Shown: positions 26,256 through 35,907, counted from the stretch's first letter. The stretch: DNA of 64,000 nucleotides from VAZQ01 sp045811525 (GCA_045811525.1 JBJMTV010000044.1:1-64000), one strand, 5' to 3'. Notes: generated from the sequence alone by a model not told the origin. Numbers and translations: made by a program.

Positions 26256-26990
26256 ATGGCTGCAGACGTTACCATCTTCGCCGCACTGATTGCCGGACTG
26301 GTCAGCTTCCTGTCGCCCTGCGTCCTGCCGCTTGTGCCTCCCTATCTCGTTTATCTCGCCGGCACGTCATTGGAGCGTATCGCAGAGGCGGAGCCAGCGA
26401 CACGCGTGCGCCGTGACACGGTTGTCGCTGCGCTGTTGTTCGTGGCCGGGTTTTCGACGGTATTCGTGCTGCTCGGTGCAAGCGCCAGCTTGCTCGGTGC
26501 ATTGCTGCGCTTCTATTCGAGCGAGCTCGGGATCATTGCCGGCATCACCATCATCGTGATGGGTCTACACTTTCTCGGCATCACTCCGATCAAGTTCCTC
26601 TACCGGCAAGCGCGTCTCGACATGCCGAAGCCTGTCGGAGTTTGGGGCGCTTACGTCATGGGGCTCGCCTTTGCGCTTGGCTGGACCCCATGCATCGGCC
26701 CGATCTTGGCTGCCATCCTGGCGGTTGCGGCGTCCAAAGCAACGGCCGCGAAGGGAGCCGCCCTGCTGGCTTGCTATTCCGCAGGCCTTGGCATTCCCTT
26801 CATCATCGCCGCCTTCGCCGTCGAGCCATTCGCCGCATTCCTGGCTCGCTTCCGCACGCACCTCGCGCATATGGAGCGTGTGATGGGCGGGCTCTTGGTC
26901 CTGACCGGAGTAGCTTTTCTCGCCGGTTTGTTCACGCAGCTCAACAACTGGCTGATCGAGGCGTTTCCGGCCCTGCAGAGCATCGGCTGA
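26256..26990 (+). CDS. ccdA: Cytochrome c biogenesis protein CcdA
   Basis: A 244-residue inner-membrane protein of the DsbD gamma-domain family that passes electrons from thioredoxin to periplasmic thiol proteins for cytochrome c maturation. Redox cysteines are Cys22 in FLSPCVLPLVPPY and Cys146 in GWTPCIGPI. About six transmembrane segments can be seen. ATG 26256 gives the normal MAADVTIFAALIAGLVSFL start; AGGA lies only three bases upstream. Confidence 0.94.
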   Translation: MAADVTIFAALIAGLVSFLSPCVLPLVPPYLVYLAGTSLERIAEAEPATRVRRDTVVAALLFVAGFSTVFVLLGASASLLGALLRFYSSELGIIAGITIIVMGLHFLGITPIKFLYRQARLDMPKPVGVWGAYVMGLAFALGWTPCIGPILAAILAVAASKATAAKGAALLACYSAGLGIPFIIAAFAVEPFAAFLARFRTHLAHMERVMGGLLVLTGVAFLAGLFTQLNNWLIEAFPALQSIG

Positions 26991-27024
26991 TGGCGCAGCC
27001 AAGCCTCGCAGCCAGGCGCGCGGC

Positions 27025-28176
27025 TTACTCGGCCTCCGCGTAGGTGATCCTGCCGTCGGCATTCTTGCGCCAGACGTAGAGCACGTAGCGGTCCTTCTTC
27101 TTGCCACCGATGGTGTAGCCGGTCACGTCGCCCTTCTTGTCGAAGGACAGATCGCCCAAGACCGTGTTGAACACCTTGCCCGAGTGCATCACCTCAGCGA
27201 CCTTCTTGGGATCGATCGAGTTCGCCTGCTCGGCAGCCTGCTTGATGATTTGCACGCCAGCGTAGCTGTAGAGCGTGTAAGCCTGGGGCTCGAAGCCCTT
27301 CTTGCGGAAAACCTCGATGATCCCCTTGTTGGCCGGATTGGTGCGCGGGTCCGGTGAGAACGTCATCAAGGTGCCTTCAACGCCCGGGCCGCCAATGACA
27401 GCAAACTCGTCATCCGCCATGCCGTCGCCGCCCATGAATGTCGCCTTGACGCCCTGATCGCGCAGTTGTCGTAGGATGATTCCGCCGGTGTCGTGCAGGC
27501 CGCCCCAGTAAACAAGATCGGCACGCGCCGCCTTGATCTTGGAGACCAAGGCCGAATAGTCCTTGTCACCGACATTCACGCCCTCGTAGAGCACGTCTTT
27601 CAAGCCCTTCGCGTTCATCGCCTTGCGTGTCTCGTCGGCCAAGCCTTGGCCATAAGTTGTCTTGTCGTGCACGATGGCAACGCGTTTGCCATTGAACTTC
27701 TCGGCGATGATGGTGCCGGCGACCACGCCCTGCTGATCGTCGCGCCCGCAGGTGCGGAAGATGTTCCACATGTTGCGGTCGGTGACCTTCGGGTTGGTCG
27801 CTGCCGGCGTAATCTCGAGCATCCCGTTCTCTTGAAAGACCTCGGACGAGGGAATGGTGACGCCGGAATTGAAGTGGCCGATGACGAACTTGACGCCTTC
27901 CCCGACGAATTTGTTAGCGACCGATACGCCTTCCTTCGGGTCGGCCCGATCGTCGCCGATTGGCACGGGCGTGACGAATTTCTGACCGAGAACTCCGCCC
28001 GCCGCGTTGATATCCTGGACGGCCTGCTCCACTCCGTTCTTCAGCTGAGCGCCAAACGCGGCGCTGCCGCCAGTGATCGGCCCGGCAACCCCCAACTTGA
28101 CGTCGGCTGAAGCGGTTTGCGCAAAGCTCAATCCGAAGCCGAGGGCGAGGCCGAGCGTGAGCCATTGTCTGATCAT
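27025..28176 (-). CDS. livK: Branched-chain amino acid ABC transporter substrate-binding protein
   Basis: A 383-residue periplasmic binding protein of the LivJ/LivK type. A signal peptide (MIRQWLTLGLALGFGLSFAQ, cleaved near TASA-DV) precedes VKLGVAGPITGGSAAFGAQL and FVIGHFNSGVTIPSSEVF. ATG 28176 has AGAGGT five bases upstream. It is the downstream gene of the liv cluster (transcription livH to livK), which is complete. Relatives also bind aromatic acids or amides, so the ligand is not certain. Confidence 0.93.
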   Translation of the reverse strand: MIRQWLTLGLALGFGLSFAQTASADVKLGVAGPITGGSAAFGAQLKNGVEQAVQDINAAGGVLGQKFVTPVPIGDDRADPKEGVSVANKFVGEGVKFVIGHFNSGVTIPSSEVFQENGMLEITPAATNPKVTDRNMWNIFRTCGRDDQQGVVAGTIIAEKFNGKRVAIVHDKTTYGQGLADETRKAMNAKGLKDVLYEGVNVGDKDYSALVSKIKAARADLVYWGGLHDTGGIILRQLRDQGVKATFMGGDGMADDEFAVIGGPGVEGTLMTFSPDPRTNPANKGIIEVFRKKGFEPQAYTLYSYAGVQIIKQAAEQANSIDPKKVAEVMHSGKVFNTVLGDLSFDKKGDVTGYTIGGKKKDRYVLYVWRKNADGRITYAEAE

Positions 28177-28275
28177 GTGTACCTCTGACGGAAGGAACTT
28201 GAGTGGCGGAGCCGCCATGTCGACTCGTGTCCACCCCTTTGTGTGTCGCGATTCAAGCGGCAAAAGCCGGAAAAG

Positions 28276-28668
28276 TCACCTTGATTTTCCGACATCTGCC
28301 GCGGCGAGCGGCTCGCGCCGGCGCCAACGCAAGAGGCCGGCACGCTCGTGGATCCAATTGTACCGGGTGACCATCTGCCGCACGCGCGTCAGGCGAAATC
28401 CAAGGGCGGCGAATGCAAGACACACCAGATAGTCGACGAGCTCATAATAAGGGGCGATGAACGTCGCGTCGAACAGTGCAAAATGCAGAAAGCGTACGAC
28501 AAAGCTCAGCGGCAAGGCATAGAGGGCGACATGCCAAACGGGCCGCCACGTGACAGCGATGGCACGCCCGGCGAGCCAGGCGGCGCCGCCGCCCAAAAAC
28601 ACCGTGACCAGCAGGAAGGTGCCGAGCGACCTCTCGTCTGAGAGAAATTCCGGAATGCTGAACCGCAT
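28276..28668 (-). CDS. DUF6867-type membrane protein in liv cluster
   Basis: A 130-residue integral membrane protein with about three transmembrane segments (residues about 15-40, 45-65 and 73-93) and a basic C-terminal tail (LLRWRRREPLAAADVGKSR). It resembles the DUF6867 proteins found inside Rhizobiales branched-chain amino acid transporter operons. It starts 14 bases after livF and precedes the binding-protein gene. The role is unknown; an accessory function for the transporter is inferred from position. Confidence 0.75.
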   Translation of the reverse strand: MRFSIPEFLSDERSLGTFLLVTVFLGGGAAWLAGRAIAVTWRPVWHVALYALPLSFVVRFLHFALFDATFIAPYYELVDYLVCLAFAALGFRLTRVRQMVTRYNWIHERAGLLRWRRREPLAAADVGKSR

Positions 28669-28682
28669 GGGTTGGCCAAGCC

Positions 28683-29513
28683 TTAGACGTTCGATTCGGC
28701 CGGATTGTGCTGCCTGCCGCCCTCGAGATAGGCCGCCCGCACCTCAGGGCGCTCCAATAGCTCGCGCCCGGTACCGCTCAGGGTGATGCGGCCATTGACC
28801 ATGACATAACCGCGGTGCGCGAGCTTGAGCGCGTGAAACGCATTCTGCTCGACGAGAAACACGGTGATCTTCTCATTGGCATTGAGATCCTTGATGGCGC
28901 CAAAGATCTGGCGAGCGACGAGCGGCGCCAATCCGAGCGAAGGCTCGTCAAGCAGCAGAAGCCGCGGCCGGCTCATCATCGCCCGGGCGATCGCCAGCAT
29001 CTGCTGCTCACCTCCCGACAGCGTACCGCCGCGCTGATTGATTCGCTCGCGCAGTCGCGGGAAGAGTGTGAAGACACGCTCGAGGTCGGCCGGGAAATGG
29101 CGCGCATCGACCAGCGCTGCTCCCATCTGCAGATTCTCGAGCACGCTCATCCGCAAGAAGATCCGCCGCCCCTCCGGAGCTTGGGCGATGTTGAGGCGGG
29201 CAATCTCGTGCGTGGGCAGGTGCGTGATGTCACGCCTGGCAAAGGTGATCGTGCCCTCGCGCGCGCGTGGATTGCCACAGATGGTCATCATCAGGGTCGA
29301 TTTGCCGGCGCCATTGGCCCCGATCAGCGCGACGATCTCGCCTTCCGCAACCTCGATATCGACTCCTTTGAGCGCGGCAATGTTGCCGTAGAACGATTTC
29401 ACCCCGCGCACCGAAAGAAGCGGCGATGCTGCGGCTGCCACCGCTGCAGGGGCATCAGCCGAGGGCGCCTCGAGATCGGCAGGCGCGGCAGGCGCGGGCA
29501 TGTCGGGGGCCAT
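28683..29513 (-). CDS. livF: Branched-chain amino acid ABC transporter ATP-binding protein LivF
   Basis: A 276-residue ABC ATPase. Walker A is ALIGANGAGKSTLM, the signature GGTLSGGEQQML, Walker B PRLLLLDEPSLGLAP, with the H-loop region FLVEQNAFHAL. An Ala/Pro-rich N-terminal extension of about 30 residues precedes the domain. ATG 29513 is given; a TTG at 29522 would overlap the livG stop and is possible. It pairs with LivG. Confidence 0.95.
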   Translation of the reverse strand: MAPDMPAPAAPADLEAPSADAPAAVAAAASPLLSVRGVKSFYGNIAALKGVDIEVAEGEIVALIGANGAGKSTLMMTICGNPRAREGTITFARRDITHLPTHEIARLNIAQAPEGRRIFLRMSVLENLQMGAALVDARHFPADLERVFTLFPRLRERINQRGGTLSGGEQQMLAIARAMMSRPRLLLLDEPSLGLAPLVARQIFGAIKDLNANEKITVFLVEQNAFHALKLAHRGYVMVNGRITLSGTGRELLERPEVRAAYLEGGRQHNPAESNV

Positions 29514-29518
29514 TCGCG

Positions 29519-30484
29519 TCAACCGCGCAACACCGCTTGCTGCTCGCCGAGCTGATCCTCCTCCACGCCCAGATAGGCGGCGATGACCGTGGCGTCGCGT
29601 CTGATCTGCTCGGGTGTTCCGTCGGCAATCTTCTGACCATGGTCGAGCACAACGATATGGTCGGAAATTTCCATGACCACGGACATGTCGTGCTCGATCA
29701 GCAGGATTGAAATGGCGTGCTCATCGCGAATGGCGTGGAGGTAACGGCCCAGCTCGGCGCTTTCATGCGGATTTAGTCCGGCTGCGGGCTCATCCAGACA
29801 GAGCAAGACTGGGTCGGTGCACATCGCGCGTGCAATCTCCAGCCGGCGTTGTGCTCCGTACGGCAACTCGCCCGCGAGATCGTCGGCGCGATCTGTGAGC
29901 GCTATCCGATCCAGCCAGTAGCGCGCCTTGTCGATCGCCGCCCGCTCAGCGCGCTGGTAGCTCGGAAAGCCGAACGCGCCGAGGACGGTGAAGCCTGACG
30001 CCACCATGAGGACGTTATGCTGGGCAATCAGCAGGTTCTCCAGGACGGTCATGCCCGGGAACAGGCGGATGTTCTGGAACGTGCGTGCGACGCGCGCCTT
30101 TTGCGTCACCAGATAGTCCGGCATTCGCTCCAGCAGGAAGAGCGTCCCGGCGCTGCCCGCGAGGCTGCGGGTGCCCCGCTCGGTGAGGGCTTCGAGCTCG
30201 TTCCACACCGCAGGATCGCCGAACTGGAGTGCGATGCGCCCCTCGCTCGGCTTGTAGAAGCCGGTGATGCAATTGAACACAGTTGTCTTGCCAGCACCGT
30301 TCGGGCCGATCAGGGCAGTGATGTCGCCGCGACGAGCGCTGAACGAGAGATCGTGGATCGCGACCAGGCCGCCGAAGCGCATGGTGAGCCGCTCCACGCG
30401 CAATACCGGCACGGATGTGCCGGCAAGCACGCTTGCGTCGGGCGTTACAATATCTGAGACGCCGGTCTGTGCGGCGACGCTCAT
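29519..30484 (-). CDS. livG: Branched-chain amino acid ABC transporter ATP-binding protein LivG
   Basis: A 321-residue ABC ATPase: Walker A LIGPNGAGKTTVFNC, signature region ELPYGAQRRLEIARAM, Walker B VLLCLDEPAAGLNP, H-loop ILLIEHDMSVVMEI. An insertion of about 35 residues between the Walker A helix and VARTFQNIRLFPGM makes it longer than E. coli LivG. Its ATG overlaps the livM stop by four bases (ATGA), so the two are translationally coupled. Confidence 0.96.
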   Translation of the reverse strand: MSVAAQTGVSDIVTPDASVLAGTSVPVLRVERLTMRFGGLVAIHDLSFSARRGDITALIGPNGAGKTTVFNCITGFYKPSEGRIALQFGDPAVWNELEALTERGTRSLAGSAGTLFLLERMPDYLVTQKARVARTFQNIRLFPGMTVLENLLIAQHNVLMVASGFTVLGAFGFPSYQRAERAAIDKARYWLDRIALTDRADDLAGELPYGAQRRLEIARAMCTDPVLLCLDEPAAGLNPHESAELGRYLHAIRDEHAISILLIEHDMSVVMEISDHIVVLDHGQKIADGTPEQIRRDATVIAAYLGVEEDQLGEQQAVLRG

Positions 30485-31842
30485 GGCCGCCCGTCGACGG
30501 CGGGTGCCGCGTGCCTGCGGCCGTGCAGCAGCGCCGAGCGTTCGCGCGTCGCGATCAAGCCGCGCGGCTTCCAGATCATGATCAGGACCATTGCCAGCCC
30601 AAACAGGAGCATGCGGTATTGGGTGGGGTCGAAATCAGCGCCAAAGACGAGCTTCAGAAAATCGAGCTCGCGCATGATCTCGGTGCCGCCGATCATGATG
30701 ATGGCGGCAATTGCGACACCGAGCAGGCTTCCCATGCCGCCGAGCACGACAATTGCGACGATCACAGCAGATTCCATGAACGTGAAGCTTTCCGGCGAGA
30801 TGAAGCCTTGTCGCGCAGCAAAGAACGACCCGGCAAAGCCGGCGAACATGGCGCCCATGGCGAAGGCGGTGATCTTGGTATTGGTGGTGTTGATCCCCAG
30901 TGATCGACAGGCGATCTCATCCTCGCGCAGAGCTTCCCACGCCCGGCCGATCGGCAGTCGGCGCAGGCGCGTTGTGACCGCGGCCGTGAGCAAGGCAAGC
31001 GCCAGGATGACGTAGTAGAGGAACACAGTGCGGTAGATCGGGCTGAACTCCAGACCGAAGCGAGCGGCGAAGCCCTCGTCGCTCGCGTTGAAAGGAATGC
31101 CGAAGAAGGTCGGTCGAGGGATACTGCTGATGCCAGCATAGCCGTTGGTGACCGGCACCCAATTGATCAGCACCAGACGGATGATCTCGCCGAACGCGAG
31201 TGTCACGATGGCGAGATAGTCGCCGCGCAGGCGCAGGACCGGAAACCCGAGCAATATGCCCCAGAATGCAGCGAGACTGCCTGCGACCGGCAGCAAGATC
31301 CAGAACGAGAGGCCGAAGCTCTTGGCGAGCAGGGCATAGGAATAAGCGCCGACCGCGTAGAAGGCGACATAGCCAAGATCAAGCAGGCCCGCCAATCCGA
31401 CCACGATGTTGAGGCCCCATCCAAGCATCACATAGATGAGGATCTGCACGCCGAAATTGTCGATCCATTTGACCGCGCCCTGGAGCCCGGCAAGGGCGAG
31501 GGCGAGCGGCGGATAAAGGATGACAAACGCGAGGAAGGCTGGGACGACCCAGCATGGCCGCGGCACCGATATCGGGGCGTGGGTCGGCTGCGCCAGCAAA
31601 CGAGCTTGCGACCATGGCCGCCACACAGCATAGGCAAAACGTCCCGCCGCAATGAGGAGGACGAATATCCCGAGCAGCGGCCATCGCGTCTCGAGCACGA
31701 GCTCGTTGCGGATGTTCTGAACGGTGTTGAGCCCGATGAGCGGGAGAAGCAGCCCGAAGGCGACCACGGCCGCGAAGGCCGCCTGGCGCAGTGCGCTGAT
31801 CAGGTCGATGCGGGCCGCTGATGCCGACGCCTCGTTCGGCAT
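30481..31842 (-). CDS. livM: Branched-chain amino acid ABC transporter permease LivM
   Basis: A 453-residue inner-membrane permease with about ten transmembrane segments. The conserved permease motif region is GLNIVVGLAGLLDLGYVAFY and the coupling-helix region is GRAWEALREDEIACRSLGIN. ATG 31842 shares one base with the livH stop. A long N-terminal membrane extension, common in this order, precedes the conserved core. Confidence 0.95.
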   Translation of the reverse strand: MPNEASASAARIDLISALRQAAFAAVVAFGLLLPLIGLNTVQNIRNELVLETRWPLLGIFVLLIAAGRFAYAVWRPWSQARLLAQPTHAPISVPRPCWVVPAFLAFVILYPPLALALAGLQGAVKWIDNFGVQILIYVMLGWGLNIVVGLAGLLDLGYVAFYAVGAYSYALLAKSFGLSFWILLPVAGSLAAFWGILLGFPVLRLRGDYLAIVTLAFGEIIRLVLINWVPVTNGYAGISSIPRPTFFGIPFNASDEGFAARFGLEFSPIYRTVFLYYVILALALLTAAVTTRLRRLPIGRAWEALREDEIACRSLGINTTNTKITAFAMGAMFAGFAGSFFAARQGFISPESFTFMESAVIVAIVVLGGMGSLLGVAIAAIIMIGGTEIMRELDFLKLVFGADFDPTQYRMLLFGLAMVLIMIWKPRGLIATRERSALLHGRRHAAPAVDGRP

Positions 31843-32762
31843 CAGACCTTCTCCACGTCGGGACGGCCCAGAATGCCTTGCGGCAGGAAGATCATCGTCA
31901 CGGCGAGAATGGAGAAGGCGGCCACATCCTTGTAGTCGGTCGAGAAATACGCCGACCACATGGTTTCGATGAGACCGATGAGAAGACCGCCGAGCACTGC
32001 ACCGGGAAGTGAGCCGATGCCGCCAAGCACTGCGGCGGTGAATGCCTTTACGCCCGGGACGAAGCCGTCGGCAAAGTTCACGACGCCATAATACATGAGG
32101 TACATCGTGCCGGCGACGGCGGCGAGCGCCGCTGCAATGATGAAGGTGACCGAAACGGTGCGGTCAACGTCGATACCGAGCAGCGCCGCCATCTTCTGAT
32201 CCTGCTCGCAAGCGCGCTGCGCGCGGCCGAGCGCAGTCCTGCTCACCACGAACCAGAACGCGGCGAGAAGGATAGCCGTCACGAGCCATACAGCGATCTG
32301 CTTGTAGGAGACCGCGACGTCGTAGCCCTCGGCCGGGGAAAACAGGACGATCACCTCGTTGAAGAACGGCGGGATCGACTTGTTGCGCGGGCCCTGCGCG
32401 ACCTGAACGAAGTTCGACAAGAAGATCGACATGCCGATCGCCGAGATCAGCGGCGCCAGCCGGAACGAGCCGCGCAGCGGCCGGTAGGCGACCCGCTCGA
32501 TCGCCCAGTTCACCAGCGACGTGAGCACCATCGCAACGATCAGGACGATTACCAGCGCGAGAACAACGGAGCTCATGCCGAGCCAGGTGGTGAGAACCAG
32601 ATAGGTGATCAGCGCGATGAACGCGGAGACCATGAACACGTCGCCGTGGGCGAAGTTCACCATACCGATGATCCCGAATACCATCGTGTAGCCGATGGCG
32701 ATCAGCCCATAGATGGAGCCGAGCGTTATGCCGTTGATGAGCTGCTGGACGAAGACTTCCAT
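31842..32762 (-). CDS. livH: Branched-chain amino acid ABC transporter permease LivH
   Basis: A 306-residue inner-membrane permease: LINGITLGSIYGLIAIGYTM, GIIGMVNFAHGDVFM, a coupling segment around TALGRAQRACEQDQKMAALLGI and FADGFVPGVKAFTAAVLGGI. ATG 32762 is preferred because GAGGG lies seven bases upstream; a TTG two codons earlier is in frame. It heads the liv operon. The 281-base gap to the divergent hpaB-like gene carries no other gene. Confidence 0.96.
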   Translation of the reverse strand: MEVFVQQLINGITLGSIYGLIAIGYTMVFGIIGMVNFAHGDVFMVSAFIALITYLVLTTWLGMSSVVLALVIVLIVAMVLTSLVNWAIERVAYRPLRGSFRLAPLISAIGMSIFLSNFVQVAQGPRNKSIPPFFNEVIVLFSPAEGYDVAVSYKQIAVWLVTAILLAAFWFVVSRTALGRAQRACEQDQKMAALLGIDVDRTVSVTFIIAAALAAVAGTMYLMYYGVVNFADGFVPGVKAFTAAVLGGIGSLPGAVLGGLLIGLIETMWSAYFSTDYKDVAAFSILAVTMIFLPQGILGRPDVEKV

Positions 32763-33043
32763 GCTCAAGCCCTCGCGGAGCTTCTCTCAAAGGAATCTGG
32801 AAAGTCTTGAACCTCTATCAGGGGTGCGAAAAGGCGGCAACGGCGCGGCCTCTGGCATCCCCGGTCATGCCGCAACCCGCCGATATCAGTCTCATGCCTG
32901 TGACCCGGCTCCTTTGTTCCGGCAAGGGTTGCGAGCCGTGCTCGCATCCGCCATTTGGAATGTGCTGGGTGCGCTCCGCGCATTGACACGCATAGTCCGA
33001 GGTGCCTTGCTGAACTGCGCCGCCTGCACGAGGTTCGAGCCGC

Positions 33044-34618
33044 ATGAAGTCTGAGGATGTCATTGCTGCCAAGGGGCGGCCGTTTACCGGTCAGGAGTAC
33101 CTCGCGAGCTTGCGCGACGGCCGGGAGGTCTACGTCTACGGCGAGCGCGTCGACGATCTGACCACGCATCCGGCCTTCCGCAATGCGGCGCGCTCCATCG
33201 CGCGCCTCTACGACGCGCTGCACGAGCCCGCAAACAAGGACGTTCTCACCAGCCCCACCGATACCGGCTCCGGCGGCTTTACCCACAAGTTCTTTCGTGC
33301 GGCGCGCTCGCGCGAGGACCTGATGGCCCAGCGCGACGCGATCGCCCATTGGGCACGCATGTCCTACGGCTGGATGGGGCGCTCGCCCGACTACAAGGCC
33401 TCGCTGATGAACACGCTCGGCGCCAATCATCAGTTCTACGGCAAGTTCTCCGCCAATGCGAAGGCGTGGTACCGCCGTGCGCAGGAGCATGTCCTGTTCA
33501 TGAATCATGCGATCGTCAATCCGCCGGTCGACCGCGCCAAAGCAGCGGATGAAGTGAAGGACGTGTTCATCTCGATTCAGAAGGAGACCGATGCCGGCAT
33601 CTACGTCTCCGGCGCCAAGGTGGTGGCGACTTCCTCGGCACTCACCCATTACAACTTCCTCGGCCAGAATGCGGCGGTGCCCACTCACGACACTGATCTT
33701 GCCGTGATGTTCATCGCGCCCATGAACGCGCCAGGGGTCAAGCTGTTCTGTCGCGCTTCATACGAGATGATGGCGAGCGTCATGGGCACGCCGTTCGATT
33801 ATCCGTTGTCGTCACGGTTCGACGAGAACGACGCAATCTTCGTGTTCGACAATGCCTTCATCCCCTGGGAAAACGTGCTGCTGCATCGTGACTTGGAGAA
33901 GCTGAAAAGCTTCTTCCCGCAGTCCGGCTTTGTCGCCGGCTATCAGTTCCAGGGCTGCACGCGGCTTGCGGTGAAGCTTGATTTCCTGGTCGGGCTGGTG
34001 GCCAAGGGCTTGCGCATCACGGGTGCCGACGAGTTCCGCGGCAACCAGGCCATGCTCGGCGAGGTGATCGCCTGGCGCAACCTGTTCTGGGCGCTGACCG
34101 ACGCGATGGCCGCCAGTCCCACCGATTGGGTGGACGGTACGGTGCTGCCCAATGTGCAGTCGGGGTCGAGCTACCGCGTGTTTGCCGGTGAGGCCTACGG
34201 GCGCGTCAAGGAGATCGTCGAGAAGATCATGGCGTCGGCGCTGATCTATCTGCCGTCCTCAGCCAAGGATTTCCGCAATCCGCAGATCGACAAGTATCTG
34301 GCCAAATACGTCCGTGGCTCGCACGGCGTGGGCTACAAGGAGCGCATCAAGGTGATGAAGCTCCTGTGGGATGCCATGGGCACCGAGTTCGGCGGGCGGC
34401 ACGAGCTCTATGAGATGAACTACGCCGGCAACCACGAGGACATTCGTATCCAGGCGATCTGGGGCGCGCGCGCGACCGGCGCGCTCGACGGGATGATCGC
34501 GCTCGCCGAGCAGTGCCTGTCAGATTACGATGAGAACGGTTGGACCAATGACAGCTGGCTCGATCCCGATGACGTTGCCTATCCTGGGGTCCCTGGCATG
34601 AACCGCGCCGCGGAATGA
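33044..34618 (+). CDS. hpaB: 4-hydroxyphenylacetate 3-monooxygenase (HpaB) family oxygenase
   Basis: A 524-residue FADH2-dependent aromatic hydroxylase of the HpaB superfamily. It has the family features GFTHKFFRAARSREDLMAQRD, SYGWMGRSPDYKA, the substrate/FAD region SALTHYNFLGQNAAV and SSRFDENDAIFVFDNAFIPW, and the C-terminal DAMGTEFGGRHELYEMNYAG. The adjacent downstream gene encodes a flavin reductase, the expected partner. The substrate may be another phenol or heteroaromatic acid, since the family is broad. Confidence 0.88.
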   Translation: MKSEDVIAAKGRPFTGQEYLASLRDGREVYVYGERVDDLTTHPAFRNAARSIARLYDALHEPANKDVLTSPTDTGSGGFTHKFFRAARSREDLMAQRDAIAHWARMSYGWMGRSPDYKASLMNTLGANHQFYGKFSANAKAWYRRAQEHVLFMNHAIVNPPVDRAKAADEVKDVFISIQKETDAGIYVSGAKVVATSSALTHYNFLGQNAAVPTHDTDLAVMFIAPMNAPGVKLFCRASYEMMASVMGTPFDYPLSSRFDENDAIFVFDNAFIPWENVLLHRDLEKLKSFFPQSGFVAGYQFQGCTRLAVKLDFLVGLVAKGLRITGADEFRGNQAMLGEVIAWRNLFWALTDAMAASPTDWVDGTVLPNVQSGSSYRVFAGEAYGRVKEIVEKIMASALIYLPSSAKDFRNPQIDKYLAKYVRGSHGVGYKERIKVMKLLWDAMGTEFGGRHELYEMNYAGNHEDIRIQAIWGARATGALDGMIALAEQCLSDYDENGWTNDSWLDPDDVAYPGVPGMNRAAE

Positions 34619-34622
34619 GAAC

Positions 34623-35177
34623 ATGAGCTGGATCGACCAGCGGCCCGATGATGCCATGGATGGTGCGTTCAGCGCCTTTGGGCCAGAGGTCCTGCGCACG
34701 GTCCAGCCTGCGATCTTCCGCGATGCCATGAGCCGGCTCGGGGCCGCCGTGCACGTCATCACCACGGCTGGCTCGGGGGGCAAGGCGGGAGCGACCGCAA
34801 CTGCGGTTTGCTCGGTCACTGACGCACCCCCGACATTGCTGATGTGCCTCAACCGCCGCAGCCAAACCTGTCCCGCTGTGGTGGAGAACGGGGTGTTCTG
34901 CATCAACACTCTAGGCGATGGCCACGATGAGCTTGCCGATCTGTTTGCAGGGCGCACCGGCGTGAGCGGCAGCGACCGCTTCGCCACCGGAAACTGGATC
35001 ACCGTGGCGACTGGCAGCCCGGTGCTCGTCAACGCGGTCATCGCTTTCGACTGCCGCATCGTCGAGGTGCGCTCCGTCGGCAGTCACAACGTGTTCTTCG
35101 GAGCCGTTGAGCACGTGCAGCTTGGTCCGAGCGGTCCTGCGCTCGTCTATCACGAGCGCGCCTACAAGCGGGTGTGA
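34623..35177 (+). CDS. Flavin reductase (HpaC-like)
   Basis: A 184-residue FMN-binding split-barrel flavin reductase. It contains FRDAMSRLGAAVHVITTAG, ATATAVCSVTDAPPTLLMCLN and VVENGVFCINTLGDGHDELAD. It should supply reduced flavin to the oxygenase encoded 4 bases upstream, forming a two-component monooxygenase. Confidence 0.92.
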   Translation: MSWIDQRPDDAMDGAFSAFGPEVLRTVQPAIFRDAMSRLGAAVHVITTAGSGGKAGATATAVCSVTDAPPTLLMCLNRRSQTCPAVVENGVFCINTLGDGHDELADLFAGRTGVSGSDRFATGNWITVATGSPVLVNAVIAFDCRIVEVRSVGSHNVFFGAVEHVQLGPSGPALVYHERAYKRV

Positions 35178-35302
35178 GCCGCGTCACCGGCGCGCAAGAG
35201 CGCTTTCCGGCGCGTCTTCTTGTCCTCGCATCGGCGCCGAACCTTCACCAGCGCATATGCGCCGTCTCGCGCCAATAAGGTTAAAAAAGAGTTTGCGTTG
35301 CG

Positions 35303-35316
35303 CTTGCAATTGCAAG
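35303..35316. promoter_or_regulatory. 14-base perfect palindrome upstream of the membrane-protein gene
   Basis: CTTGCAATTGCAAG is fully self-complementary and sits about 80 bases before the ATG at 35398, just after an AT-rich stretch (TTAAAAAAGAG) that could be a promoter. It is a plausible dimeric-regulator operator. A 7-bp stem (35353-35359 with 35364-35370) lies further downstream in the leader. Confidence 0.4.
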
Positions 35317-35397
35317 GAGAGCTAATAGCCCGACCTCCATCGGAGGAGCCATCGTCGCTCGGCAGCGACGGCTAAGGCCGATGGTTGGGAGGTGCCG

Positions 35398-35901
35398 ATG
35401 CGTCCCTTTCCCGGACTTGCTGGCGTCAATGCCGCGATCGTCGCCATCTATTTCGCGGTGGTCTGGGGCTACGACGGCCTTCGCGCCCTGAGCTCGCCTT
35501 ATTACGGGCTGGAGGAGCGTGTGCACGCAGTGGCGGCGAGCTACTTCCGTGCGCTGTTCGATCTCGGGCTGGATGGACTGCTGCGGGTTTCGACTGTCCT
35601 TGCCGCCGTCAAGTTCGTCATCGCCGCCGGGTTCATCGCCTATCTGATCGAGTTCGCGCGCGCCTTGGCGGTGCGCCGCGAGCCCGATCCACAGACGCTT
35701 GACGGGGTGCTGTTGCTTGCCGCCACAGCCATCATGTTCTGGGCCTGGCCCGCGCTGGGCAGCGGAGACGCGGTGCTCATTCGTCTCTATGCCACACAGT
35801 TTCTGCTGCTGACCGGAGCCATGATTGTGCTGGCAATCGAGCGCCACGCGCAGGATGCATCAGCGCAACCAACGCCGATTACCGAGCAGCAGCCTGCATA
35901 G
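35398..35901 (+). CDS. Integral membrane protein of unknown function
   Basis: A 167-residue protein with about four transmembrane segments (residues about 8-28, 60-90, 103-122 and 130-152), a short loop with LSSPYYGLEERVHAVAA, and a polar tail. ATG 35398 is chosen because GGGAGG lies five bases upstream. It ends 6 bases before the convergent pcaD gene. No family was recognised. Confidence 0.72.
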   Translation: MRPFPGLAGVNAAIVAIYFAVVWGYDGLRALSSPYYGLEERVHAVAASYFRALFDLGLDGLLRVSTVLAAVKFVIAAGFIAYLIEFARALAVRREPDPQTLDGVLLLAATAIMFWAWPALGSGDAVLIRLYATQFLLLTGAMIVLAIERHAQDASAQPTPITEQQPA

Positions 35902-35907
35902 GCTGCG

